Assembly (NCBI GenBank): GCA_026120185.1
Contig: JANUWF010001101.1
Coordinates: 868,001-932,000 of the forward strand
DNA length: 64,000 bases
Direction of reading: 5' to 3'
From: Voacanga thouarsii
Lineage: Eukaryota; Streptophyta; Magnoliopsida; Gentianales; Apocynaceae
Part shown: piece after piece, positions 24,482 through 35,560 of the stretch
Layout: every line of letters begins with the position of its first letter
Position numbering within the stretch: the stretch's first letter is position 1
The notes under the pieces: model-generated
What the model was told of the DNA's origin: nothing
Seen by the model: the letters and a program-made list of their open reading frames with translations, nothing else
The model's database searches: none
Program-made: the position numbers and the translations under genes

Positions 24482-26389
24482 ATGATTCACTCACTTCCCA
24501 CTGTATTGTCCCTCAATTCACTTTCTTCCCCTAATATTAATGAAACAAACAAGGGAACCAACTTATGTACACTCACTCCGGAAGCCCAGAGAACTGATCT
24601 TCTTTATAATTTCAAGTCTCCATCTGAGTTGAAACAAGTTCAAGCACTTCTCATTAAAACCAGCACGCCTCTCTCAGTACTTCCACTTTCTCGAGTTGCT
24701 TCAGTTTGTGCTTTTACTAGCTTTCCTTACGCTCAACAACTCTTCAACTCTCTTGACAAATCTGAAATTTTTGTGTGGAATAACTGTTTACGGAATTTTG
24801 CTGAGAGTAATTCTCCATATGATGCGGTTTTGTTGTTTTATCAACTCCGGAAATATGACGTGCTTCCAGATAGCTTTACATGTTCATTTGTCCTCAAGGC
24901 TTGTGTGCGGTTGTTAAATCTTTTACATGGACAAATTGTCCATGGATACATGGAGAAACTTGGTTTGCAATCAAATGTGTTTTTGCAAAACATGGTTGTT
25001 CATCTGTATGCTTCTTGTGGGGCAATAGCTGATGCTATGTTGTTGTTTAACAAAATGCATCAAAGAGATCTAGTGACCTGGAATATAATGATTACTCAGT
25101 TGGTGAAGAAGGGCGATATTGAGGGGGCATACAAATTGTTTAAACAAATGCCTGAGAGGAGTGTAAGATCATGGACTGCCATGGTTGCAGGATTTGTTCA
25201 ATGTGGGAAGCCCAAAGAGGCTGTTGGCCTTTTCACGGAGATGGAAAACGCGGGGTTGCAAGCTAATGAGGTAACTGTGGTGGCTGTTCTGGCTGCTTGT
25301 GCTGATCTTGGTGCATTTGATCTTGGAAGGAGGATCCATGAGTACTCCAAGAAAAGTGGATTTGAAAGAAATATTTGTATTTGTAATACTCTGATTGATA
25401 TGTACATAAAATGTGGTTGTTTAGAGGATGCACAGACTGTGTTTGAAGGAATGGAAGAGCGGACAATTGTCTCCTGGTCTGCCATGATTCAAGGGCTATC
25501 AATGCATGGACAAGCCGAGAAAGCTTTAGAGCTCTTCTCCAAGATGATTCAGACAGGAATAAAGCCTAACGGGGTTACCTTCATTGGACTCTTGCATGCC
25601 TGTAGCCATATGGGATTGGTAGAGAAGGGCCGTGAATTTTTTGCAAGCATGAGTAGAGACTATGGGATTACTCCCCGTATTGAGCACTATGGTTGTATGG
25701 TTGATTTATTAAGCCGTGCGGGTCTTCTTCAAGAGGCCCATGAATTCATAAAAAACATGCCTATGAAACCAAATGGGGTTGTTTGGGGTGCTCTTCTTGG
25801 TGGATGTAGGGTTCACAAAAACATTAAGCTGGCTGAAGAAGCTATATTGCATCTCCATCAATTGGACCCACTTAATGATGGGTATTATGTGGTTTTATCA
25901 AATATCTATGCGGATGCAAAACAATGGGAGAATGCTGCAAAAGTAAGGAAGTTGATGAGAGAAAAAGGGGTAAAGAAGACACCAGGCCGGAGTTCAATCA
26001 CTGTAGATGGCTTGGTCCACGAATTTTTGGCTGGTGATGAAAGCCATCCTCAAGCTGAGGAGATCTTTAAAAGGTGGGACATTTTACTAGAACAACTGAG
26101 GCTTAAGGGTTATGTACCAAATACTTCAGTAGTTTTACTGGATGTAGAAGAGATGCAAAAGGAGAAGTTTCTGTACCGCCACAGTGAAAAGTTGGCATTG
26201 GTCTGTGGATTGATTAATACAGCACCTGGAGAAACAATTAGGATTATGAAGAATCTTCGCGTTTGTGAGGATTGTCATGCTGCTTTTAAACTGATATCTC
26301 AGATTGTTAACCGAGAGATAGTTGTGCGTGACAGGAACAGGTTCCATTGTTTTAAAAATGGTTTTTGTTCTTGCAAGGATTATTGGTAG
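24482..26389 (+). CDS. DYW-class pentatricopeptide repeat protein, 635 aa, intronless
   Basis: Complete uninterrupted ORF. A Ser-rich N-terminus (about residues 1-45) could be an organelle targeting peptide. A PLS-type PPR array follows (about 60-430), with motif ends such as WNNCLRNF, WNIMITQLVKKGD, SWTAMVAGFVQCGK, CNTLIDMYIKCGC and SWSAMIQGLSMHG. Then come the E/E+ region (about 434-530, VVWGALLGGCRVHKN, PGRSSI at 501-506) and a DYW deaminase-like domain ending exactly in DYW. Zinc/catalytic residues are in place: HSE 567-569, CEDC 595-598, H622 and C-S-C 629-631. Family knowledge: such proteins bind organellar RNA and specify C-to-U editing or other processing. Target and exact orthologue cannot be told from sequence here. 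The only clearly intact protein gene of the window. Confidence 0.95.
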   Translation: MIHSLPTVLSLNSLSSPNINETNKGTNLCTLTPEAQRTDLLYNFKSPSELKQVQALLIKTSTPLSVLPLSRVASVCAFTSFPYAQQLFNSLDKSEIFVWNNCLRNFAESNSPYDAVLLFYQLRKYDVLPDSFTCSFVLKACVRLLNLLHGQIVHGYMEKLGLQSNVFLQNMVVHLYASCGAIADAMLLFNKMHQRDLVTWNIMITQLVKKGDIEGAYKLFKQMPERSVRSWTAMVAGFVQCGKPKEAVGLFTEMENAGLQANEVTVVAVLAACADLGAFDLGRRIHEYSKKSGFERNICICNTLIDMYIKCGCLEDAQTVFEGMEERTIVSWSAMIQGLSMHGQAEKALELFSKMIQTGIKPNGVTFIGLLHACSHMGLVEKGREFFASMSRDYGITPRIEHYGCMVDLLSRAGLLQEAHEFIKNMPMKPNGVVWGALLGGCRVHKNIKLAEEAILHLHQLDPLNDGYYVVLSNIYADAKQWENAAKVRKLMREKGVKKTPGRSSITVDGLVHEFLAGDESHPQAEEIFKRWDILLEQLRLKGYVPNTSVVLLDVEEMQKEKFLYRHSEKLALVCGLINTAPGETIRIMKNLRVCEDCHAAFKLISQIVNREIVVRDRNRFHCFKNGFCSCKDYW

Positions 26390-26618
26390 GTCATATCCAT
26401 TAGGAAAACATGTGATTTACATCTAAACTAGCAATTCTAGTACTATGTGAACACTAACATTGAAGTCATTATGCAAAGATTTTTGAATGAGAACACCATC
26501 AAACATGTGGCGATGTGATTGAGCTTATCTTGTTCTCAAGTTTGAGTTTGCAGAATGAAGCAGTTATGGTTAGTCTGGACTGCATTGGCTTGATTTTGGA
26601 TCCCTAAAAGGTATGGTT

Positions 26619-26657
<39 letters not shown>

Positions 26658-27013
26658 AACGAACAGTATAAGCAGCATACATTTTGAATTATTCACTTGA
26701 TTATTCTGATATCAGGATTTTCAGTTGTTTGTGGATAACATCTTGCAAACCTTCTTTCAAGAGGCCCAGTTTGATACCTTGAAGGACATTTTCAAAATGT
26801 CGCATACCGAAATATTCTGAGTTTTGATTTTTTTTTTTTTTCCTTCTCGTCTTAATTTTGTCCGATGCTTCAGAAGTTATAAAGTTGGCATAACATCTGT
26901 GAAATGCTCTTTAGCAACTTTTAGTTATGAACTTGTGGAACTTGAAAATTTTCATTTGTCTTTCTCATTATCATTTTCTCGGTATTTGGAGGCTATCTAA
27001 CTAGGATCATGAG
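26390..27013. other. downstream flank of the PPR gene
   Basis: Likely 3' untranslated and intergenic sequence; no ORF with motifs. It carries the (CT)n(CA)n tract at 26622. No obvious single polyadenylation signal could be chosen. Confidence 0.5.
26621..26656. repeat. (TC)n(AC)n compound microsatellite
   Basis: Alternating TC run directly followed by alternating AC run, 230 bp after the PPR stop codon. Confidence 0.95.
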
Positions 27014-28405
27014 TAGAGCTGTAACTGAATATAAACTAATCGAGTATCGCATTTTCGAGCTTGAGTTTGGTCATAATTGAATATTGTTCGAGTTATTTTG
27101 ATCATCCATTAAGTTCAAATGTGTTTGAATATTGTTTGACATTGTTTGATGTTTGTTCAAAGTTGAGTTCAAAAAACTCGATTGGTGTTTGAGTTCAAAT
27201 TGTTCAAAATTGAGTTGGTTTTTTTCATATTTTTCATCTTGAAATATCATTAAAAAAATTCAAAAATTCCTTTAAAAAAAATCCAATTATAGATAAATTC
27301 AAATAGCACTATAAATATCAAATTTTAATTTAAAAACAATATTATATTTAAATAGTAATAATATGAACATTAAAGAAAAGAATAAAATATGTTAATCACC
27401 CTTAAACTTTTCACAAATTTTTATTTTTACTTTCGAACTTTAAAATATGTAATTTTAGTCTTTAAACTTTTGAAACACCTAAAAAATAGCCTTTTCAACA
27501 ATAAAAGTTTAAGTACAATATAAAACTATTAGATTTTAACTCTCATTCTCTTGTTTTTTATTTCTAAAATATTATTCTTCAATTTTAATCTCTCTCTTTT
27601 CTCTTCGAATTTCTTCATTTATTAAGAATTTTAAGATGTAATTTCAAACCTTTTATGCAACTCAGTAATTTTGAGATTACTCTTTCGCACTTTTTTGAAT
27701 CTAATCATACAACAAAAATAATATATTTTACCCTTTAATAAATAAAATTAAGACATAAAGATGAAGAAAAAAAAACGATTCAATTCTTGACGAATAGTAA
27801 TTTTCTTGGCATCTCTATAGAAAAGAAAAATAAATTTAAAAACATAAGTGAATTACCAAAAAAAAAAATCTAAAAAGAGAAGTGAGAGATGCGCAAGTTG
27901 AGTAGTTTTTTTCTATTATATATAAAACTTATTTTGTAAGAATTAGAATGATGGCATCACATCATGAGAGTTGAGTAAATAAAAATAACTATAAAATATG
28001 TCATATGAAAGTCATGTGATGAACTTCCGTGAGCACTTAATAGTTTTAATTGATGGATGAGTTATTTTTTAGATGTTTTAAAGTTCGAGAGTTAAAGTCA
28101 TACATTTTAAAATTTGAGGATAAAAATCAAAATTTGTGAAGATTTAAGGATGATTGACATATTTTGTCTTAAAGAAAAAAAGATAGATAAATTATATATG
28201 TGTGTATATATATTATTGATAATTTTTATTTAATAATTGAATGAACTTTAATATTCGTGAATGAGTTCAAATTTGATCGATTAATTTTTGAGCCAAATTC
28301 TATGTTAAAACTCGAATTGATTATTAATTGAACAAGCTCTGATTGAGTTTGAATGAGCTCAAACCAACTTTTATTCGTGAATGATGGGTTCGATTTACAG
28401 CTCTA
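27014..28405. mobile_element. hAT-type non-autonomous element, 1.39 kb
   Basis: Left end TAGAGCTGTAAC and right end (reverse-complemented) TAGAGCTGTAAATC are terminal inverted repeats. Flanking octamers ATCATGAG (27006-27013) and ATCTTGAG (28406-28413) match at 7 of 8, as expected for hAT. Subterminal regions repeat words such as GAGTTCAAA, TCGAGTT/AACTCGA. The interior is very AT-rich and non-coding. Confidence 0.75.
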
Positions 28406-28646
28406 ATCTTGAGTTTTAAGCTCATAAAAAATTTCCAAATGCTTTTGCATGTTTGAATGTTATAATCATGGACTTTAATGAAGTTATGCCTGATTCTTAT
28501 CTGATGCCACATTTTTGTAATTAAAAATGTGCTTTGAAGTAGTTTTAGAGCAATAGGAATTTGACCCATTTGCTAAAATGTTATTCTTGATGGATAAATA
28601 TGGTGTAGAGCTTATCAAACTTTGATCGGCATTTGGCAAAGATATA

Positions 28647-28930
28647 CTCTCTCCGTTTCATATTAATTAACCTTTTGGTCATTTACACACAGATTTAGAA
28701 TGTTAAAATCAATAAATATTTTTTAATTATATTCCAAATTTATCCCTAATAAATATAAGGATGAATAATCGTTTACGAGATTTTTTAATTTTTTGTTAAA
28801 TATTGTTTGACTAAACTTAAAGCTAATATTGAAAAACATTAATCATTGATGTATAGAAATGTATAAATGGTCAAATATTATAAAACAAAATACAAATACT
28901 AAAAGGCCAAATAATATAAAATGGAGGGAG
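28647..28930. mobile_element. Stowaway-like MITE, 284 bp
   Basis: Left end CTCTCTCCGTTTCATATTA and right end (reverse-complemented) CTCCCTCCATTTTATATTA are terminal inverted repeats of the plant mariner/Stowaway type. TA precedes the left end; the right flank reads CA, so the duplication is not perfect. It lies just outside the LTR element that begins at 28984. Confidence 0.7.
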
Positions 28931-28983
28931 CAATGCTTATGACATTATGTTATAAACTATGATCAATTCCTTAAGAGAGATGT

Positions 28984-30407
28984 TGATGTGCGTGTTTGTG
29001 TGCATGCTTGTTTCTTAGGAAATATTATCTCAAAATCACACAATTAGTCAAGTTTTCAATTAAAATATCAAAAGTACTCACACAACACGCATTTACTAGT
29101 TGTAATGACAAGTATCAAATAACCCAAGAAAAGGGATAAGTACTATTAGTAGTTCTTCTATTGTTTAGCCAAATAAATTAACGGAATAAAGTAATTACAA
29201 TGGACAAACAAAGAGCTACCCTCATAAGATTGGTCATGAAAATATCAAGGATAAGAAAAAGAGTAAAAGACATGTACTTGTTAAGAATCTCTCAAAATTA
29301 GTCAAGTATCACAACAAACTTAAGAATATCAAATTCCAATCCTAATATCGATAAGGGTCACAAATGCAAAACTCGTCATCTCTTGAGTTATGAATTCCTT
29401 ATTCTTAGCTAATTAAAAGGTATTTTTACCTTCTTAATTGGATCCAAGAGGCATTAGTACAAATCCCTCAATTATTAAAGGTAAATTTGGAAGAATCTAA
29501 TACCCTTATCTCTAGGCGATACCAAGATCCTAGTAATTATCAAGTTCTAATCCCTCAACCTCTCTTTCGAGTTAATGAAGGAAAAACAACAATTGAATCT
29601 ATTAGTTGGAACTTAACTCCTATTCCCATCTCTCGAATTCATTAAGAGAAAACAACCTAAACAATAAATTCAACACAAATTAGCCCGAGTAATCACATAT
29701 CAGAAATTAATATTCAACAAATCAAAAGAAGATTTAATACAAGAATCTAATTAGGGTTCATCCCTTCAAGTACAATTAGAGCAAATAAATACATATTGTC
29801 AAGTGAAAACAAAGAAAAGAGAGAAAGAGAAACTCATAGACAAACCATTCTTCTTTATCTCTTCCAATCTTCTCTTGAACAACCCTCCATTCTTCTCCTT
29901 GAATCTTCTCTCTTGTGTGTATGGGTGTTTTTCCCCTCTGTTGGTCGCCTTTATTGATGTCTTTCTGTTTTATTTATAGTCCCCTTGAAGTCCTTAAAAT
30001 CATGATTGAATCAGATAAGAAATCTAATTTGTGAACTTAAACAACGTCGTTTATTATGTACTAATCGGCGCCGTTTCTCTATTAATTTATTGTTAGCTCC
30101 GTGTAACCAATCGATGTCGTTTCTCTCAACTTAACCGGTGTCGTTTATTCTCAGCAAATTCCGGATTCTAAACCTTCTTAACCTAACGGCGCTGGTTATG
30201 TTGATCGTAGCGGTGCTGTTCATCTTCTGGCAGCCTCATCTTTAATTTGCAATTTTCTGGTCTTTTTATCTTCATTATTAATTAAATCATTCTTTATTAA
30301 TGCCTACACAAAAGAAGATAAAAATTTAGGGGTAAGTGGCCAATTAACCGTAAAATCCTCACAATTATATTACAAACGGCATAGAAAATATATAGACAAA
30401 ATCAACA
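28984..30407 (-). repeat. 3' LTR of the LARD-like element
   Basis: Shares with the right copy TGCGTGTTTGTGTGCATGCT at the + strand start, GGGTTCATC...CTTCAAGTA, TATTTATAGTCCC and the end ACAAAATCAA. Minus-strand TATA-like CTATAAATA is at about 29970-29979. It contains several GGCGCCG-type words. Confidence 0.8.
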
Positions 30408-30421
30408 CTTCACTTCCCCAC
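30408..30421 (-). other. polypurine tract of the LARD-like element
   Basis: Minus strand GTGGGGAAGTGAAG immediately precedes the 3' LTR start (TGTTGATTTTG), the place where plus-strand DNA synthesis is primed. Confidence 0.6.
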
Positions 30422-31145
30422 ACTTGAACTTTTATTTGTCCTCAAAAAAATTACATTTATTCACAAACAAACAAATAGTTTACAAACAACGCAAGTGACT
30501 TTAAACATAACAAATTAGGAAAATTAATAAGAACAAGTCAATATATGTACAAATAAAGTTAAAGTGATGGAGACATTATTCATTTCTCTACTTTAGAATT
30601 TGACCCAACACCTATCTATCCAAGTCATTCTCATGTAAATTCATATATTAAGCAAGACACAACCAAGAGTAATCGAAATCAAATTAAACAAGTTAATACC
30701 AATTCAATGTCCACTCTACCCCTTGATTCAAGAATATAAACAATATGATTTATATGAATTAGGATCAATCGGCTAACTCAAATCTCATGGCTTACAACCA
30801 TTACAATTGTTACATTACGTTACATTATAACATTACAACATTACATTTCAACTTAAAATAGCAAAGTAAGAGCCTCTCATTTTTCATCATTTTTCTACGA
30901 GGGAATACATTTATAATGATGTGACTTGAATACTTCTTTTTTGCTTTTTGCTCTATGCTTTTTTAAAAAAATATATATCACATGTTTTTCGTCGTAGGAC
31001 ATGCTCTTTTAGAACATTTTTTCTCCCCACTTCAGTAGCTGTATTGAACAATCTATCTCCTGCTCCTACTTATCTTTACATTGAAGAACATAATAAATAA
31101 ATAGAGATGCGTATAATACAACATAACAACAAAAATAAATAAATA

Positions 31146-34100
31146 CTCCCTCCGTCCCATTAAAATTGATAGTGTCTGATCCGACACGGAGATTAAGGAT
31201 TTGTAATTTCACTAAAACAATAAGCTAAACATAAACCAAAAACCAAAATTGCCCCTTAAATATATGAGGGTAAATAAATGATAAAAATTTGAAATCTTCA
31301 AATTTTGAATTATATGTACAACTCCATGTTGTATACTTTGCGCTTACTATTGCCGCTTTATCTCTACTCCCGCTAGTTCTCCCACGGAGATTAAGGAGTA
31401 GTGGTGGAGTTCCCACTATTTTAGGACTCTAAAACTCAAGAAAACAGACATTGAAGGCGTTAGAAGGAGAGTGGATAATTCGTGAGAAACTCTGAGCTCC
31501 TGGGTCAATTCTCCTTGAGCGCCTCTTCCAACTATTGCCCTTACTGCTATTTGTTAGTACCAGGAAAGATTTCAGTTGTTTTTGTTATTCAATTAGATTT
31601 ATATAGGGTGCTCTATTAGAGTCATCTATACATCTTTGAGTCACTGGTAATTTACTGTGTGGGTTGATCTTTGCATCTCTGGTTTTGGTGGAGGGAGGGA
31701 TTCGGCTGTTGATGCTTCAATGTCCATGGTAATTTACTGTGTAGGTTGATATTTTTGTGTTGTTGATGGGTCGAATTTGGAATTTTACTGGTTAATGGTG
31801 CCATCTTTCTTCATTGCTCTGGTTTGTCGATGTGTTGTTGATGGGTCTTTTGCATAAGTCAGTGAATATTGCTCTAGTTTGTTCGCTGGTTTGATGAGAT
31901 GCTAACGTGATGGTGTGCTGATTTTGGGTGTTGGTTTTTTTTTCGGTGTAGCTGATTTGAGTGATCTTTGTTTGGCTTGGTCTTTTCCCACTATGATGCC
32001 TCTGGGTTTCTCCCTTTTTTGTGTGATTGAGAGTCGAATCACCAGACCCTCGCTCACCCTTAATTCTTCACTTTTTGTTTCATCACATTCTTCTCCATTC
32101 CCTCTTCAATGCGATTACCAATAACTTTAACCCCAAATCGGACTCTAAAACTCCAACTTTCCTTCTATCGAGTAATCTGCTTTTTTCTTCTTCTCTGATA
32201 GTACTCTTCTTCTTGTTTTCCTTCTTCCATTAGCAATAGGTTATCAGATTACATGGAAAAATGAGTTCTTCACCCATTGTAAACCATGGCTATCAGAAGA
32301 AGTTTTTAGCAGATTCTCAAAAACAGGAAATTGCTGAGTTTATTCTGAAGCAGAGCCAACATGGACGCACCAAAAAGGGGTCAATTTTAGAAGCTACAAC
32401 TGTATTTTGTGTTTCTTATAGCACGATAATTCGTATATGGAGGGGCAGCAAAAGCTTGTATAGAACATGGAAGAAAGATTGAATTTCACAGAAGGCTTTC
32501 TACAAGATGGAGACACATCTAAGTTAATCCAAACCAAATTCAAGAAATACCTCTTTGACACCGCACAAGTATTCGTTCTTTGGCTACAACTTTAAATGTG
32601 TCAAAATCCACTATTTTCAGATAAATGAAAGAAGAGTTAGTAAGGACACACAGCAATACTGTAAAGCTTGCATTAACAGACAAAAACAAGAAAGCAAGAT
32701 TACAATTCTGCTGATCAATGATTGAGCCAGGTACACTTGGTTCAAACCCAATGTTTATTGATATGTTTGATTTGTTCACATCGATGAAAAATGGTTTTAT
32801 CTAACAAAAGAAACAGTGAGGTATTACCTCTTACAAGATAAAGAAGACCCTATTCATACTTGCAAAAGTAAATGATTCATTACTAAGGTAATGTTTTTGG
32901 CTGTTGTAGCACGTTCAAAATTTGATTCCAATGGTGAAGAAACATTCTCAGGGAAGATAGGTTTCGTATATAAAGAACCAACAAAACGCAGTAGCAAAAA
33001 TCGAATGGTAGGAACATTAGAAACAAAACCAATTTTATCTGTGACTAAAGAGATCATTAAGGGCATTTTTAATTGAGAAGGTACTGCCAACTATACGATC
33101 TAATTGGGTAGATTCTTTATAAAAAACCATCTTCATCCAACAAGATAATGTAAAGCCTCACATAGCTGTTGATGATCAGATGTTTATTGAAGCTTCAAAA
33201 GAAGGTGGTTTTGATATTCGGTTATTTTTTCAGTCTTCAAATAGCCCTAATCTTAATGTATTAAATCTTGGATTTTTTAGAGGTATTCAGTCATTGCAGT
33301 ACCAGGAAGCTCCAAGAACCATTGATGAGTTAATTTTTGCTGTTGAGAGTGCATTTGATGATTTATCCGTCAATTGTCTTAATCGTGTCTTCTTAAGTTA
33401 ACAATCTTGTATGGTTGAGATCATTAAAAATTATGGAGCAAATCATTACAAAGTGCTACACTTGAGCAAGAGCACCTTAGAAAGAAATGGAAATATGCCA
33501 CTCCAACTTAATTGTGATGCGGATGTAGTGAAGAATGGAATTTATCACTTGCAGCAATAGTAGTTGGGCTGAGATTTGATGGGAATTTTTGGTGTACCCT
33601 TTGTTTTAGTGGTTGTATCAGCTGTTTTGTGTTGCCCTTTGTATCCAAATGTATCGTCATGGCCTCCTCCAGTTTTGTTTGCCTCTATAAATATTCAACC
33701 AGTGATGAGGTTAGAAGTTGGTTTGTTAAATGTATAAATCTATGCTTTGGATACTTTGAATTTTGTTTGAATATATAATGGAATTCATTTTGACTCCAAT
33801 TCTTACCCAGATTTGGTCTGAGTATTTCTGTCTCTTTTTCTCTTTCTCTCCATTTTTTGTCTAGTTAAAGGAAAAAATTATAGCACCCTCTAATATGCTT
33901 CTCAGTTTGTCGCCTTTCTCTACTTTTAAATTTGAAATGTCTTCTGGAATGATCATAGAGGTGCAGATCCATAAATGTCTTCTGGAGTAGTTTTTCAATA
34001 CTTGAAATCCACTCACCATGGATGGCTTGATCAAATTTTTTTACCAATGGCTCAAATGCAGAAAATGGTGGTGGATGAGCATTTTAGTATATGCAAATTG

Positions 34101-34624
34101 TTGTATTAGTGATGGTTGAAATGACATTTTGGTTAAAATCAGAGAGGTCCTAATTGGAAGGCCATTGCACAGACGTGAGCTATGTTTTGCCTTTGAAGGC
34201 TTTTGCGTGTTTCTAGAACCATCATGCATCAAAATTTGAAAAATGGTGATGGAGAGCATTTAAGGTTCTTTGAATGGCACCATATGAAGAGTTCTTTGAA
34301 TGTTTTGCAAATATTCGACAGAAAGCAACAATAGATGATTATATTTTGAGTGTTTCAACTAGTGGAGGAATTGGAATTTGGTTGGAAAATTGGTTATACA
34401 CCAATTTCATTATGTTGAAGTTTTGTCATTAAAATATTGAAATAAAGCACTTACGTGGTAGGGAGAAACTGTCAATAGATGGTTTTGGGGATTTATGTAA
34501 ATGTTCAAATTCAGAGGGTAAAATTGAAATTTAAGGAATAATATAATTACTAAAAAAGGAAAGCGCCATTTTAGTGGAACAGACAAAAATAGTAAGTATG
34601 TCAATTTTAATGGGACGGAGGGAG
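31146..34624 (+). mobile_element. mariner-like DNA transposon inserted in the LARD-like element
   Basis: Perfect terminal inverted repeats of about 24 bp, starting CTCCCTCCGTCCCATTAAAA, lie at 31146 and, inverted, end at 34624. TA precedes the left end (31144-31145); the right flank reads TT where TA is expected. A plant mariner transposase remnant lies between them. At 3.48 kb it is a full-size copy by structure. Confidence 0.9.
32261..33560 (+). pseudogene. plant mariner (DD39D-type) transposase remnant
   Basis: Starts at ATG 32261 with the N-terminal DNA-binding region (LADSQKQEIAEFILKQSQHG, then a helix-turn-helix ending IIRIWRG). Frame breaks follow from 32482. The catalytic landmarks are HIDEKWFYLT near 32776-32806 (first Asp present), QQDNVKPHI near 33143-33170 (second Asp present) and NVLNLGFF near 33257-33280, where plant mariners normally read LDLGFF. 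The third catalytic Asp is therefore Asn. The ending DDLSVNCLNRVF and VVKNGIYHLQQ fits the C-terminus. Frameshifts plus this change make it inactive; it would cut and paste elements with CTCCCTCCGTCCC ends. Confidence 0.85.
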
Positions 34625-35039
34625 TTTATAAGTAATTGGGGATGCCATGAACGCATAGATAAGCTAACAATCGATACTGTATATTTCATCACATCATTTT
34701 CATTTATTCCCAAAGACCAAGGCTTCACAATATTTTCAAGAGCATAAACAAGATTAACATTACTTCTCAAGGCTTAGCTTATGTCATACTCAATATGCTA
34801 ATGTACATAAAACCAACTCTCCTAGAAAGGTTTTAAGTAGAATTTTCAAGTAAAAAGATAAATAATAGCTCTACGAAAATAACACATATTAACATACATG
34901 CCAAAAAGTTTTGAAAATTAGCCTAAAAATCTGGAAAAAAAAAAAAATTAGCACAAAAATTTAGCTTAAAGATTAGAAATATCAAGGATAAAATATTAGA
35001 AAATGCCAAGGATAATTAATAAAAGTTTGAAAAGAATAC

Positions 35040-35560
35040 TTGTCAACTGCTCCTTTATACTTAAATTGGACGACATCTTCATCATCCACAATACAACAAT
35101 CAAAACATATTCACATGAAAGAGATTAATAACAAAAGAGGAGAAGGATTAGCAACACTCCTCAAGTATACGAAAGGTCTTTGTCCAAAACATAAAAGTAC
35201 TCAACCGTTCCTCCACACTTAAATTGGACAGTATCCTCATTATCTACAATACCACAATCAAACGAAAGAAATTAATAACAAAGGAGGAAAAGGTTTAGCA
35301 ATACTCTCCAAGTATACGAAAGCTCTTTGTCCAAAACATGAAAGTACTCAACTGTTCCCCCACACTTAAACTGGACAATATCCTCATTATCCACAATACC
35401 ACAATCAAAACATATTCACACGAAAGAAATTAATGATAAAGGAAGAGAAGGTTTAGCAATACTCTCCAAGTATACGAAAGTTCTTTGTCCAAAACAAAAG
35501 TACTCAACCGTACTCTCGAAGTATACGAAAGCTCTTTGTCCAAAACATGGCTGCTACAAA
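35040..35560. repeat. tandem repeats of ~147-158 bp
   Basis: The phrase AAGTATACGAAAG-CTCTTTGTCC followed by AAAACAT and AGTACTCAAC recurs at about 35163, 35310, 35468 and 35518. Intervening blocks (CACACTTAAA-TGGAC, CTCATTATC-ACAATACCACAATCAAA, GAAAGAAATTAAT) are also repeated. That gives about three long units plus a short partial one, inside the LARD-like interior. Confidence 0.85.

Noticed and set aside
24696..26347. Several ORFs in other frames across the PPR gene
   Set aside because: They overlap the intact DYW PPR frame and show no motifs; shadows of the real gene.
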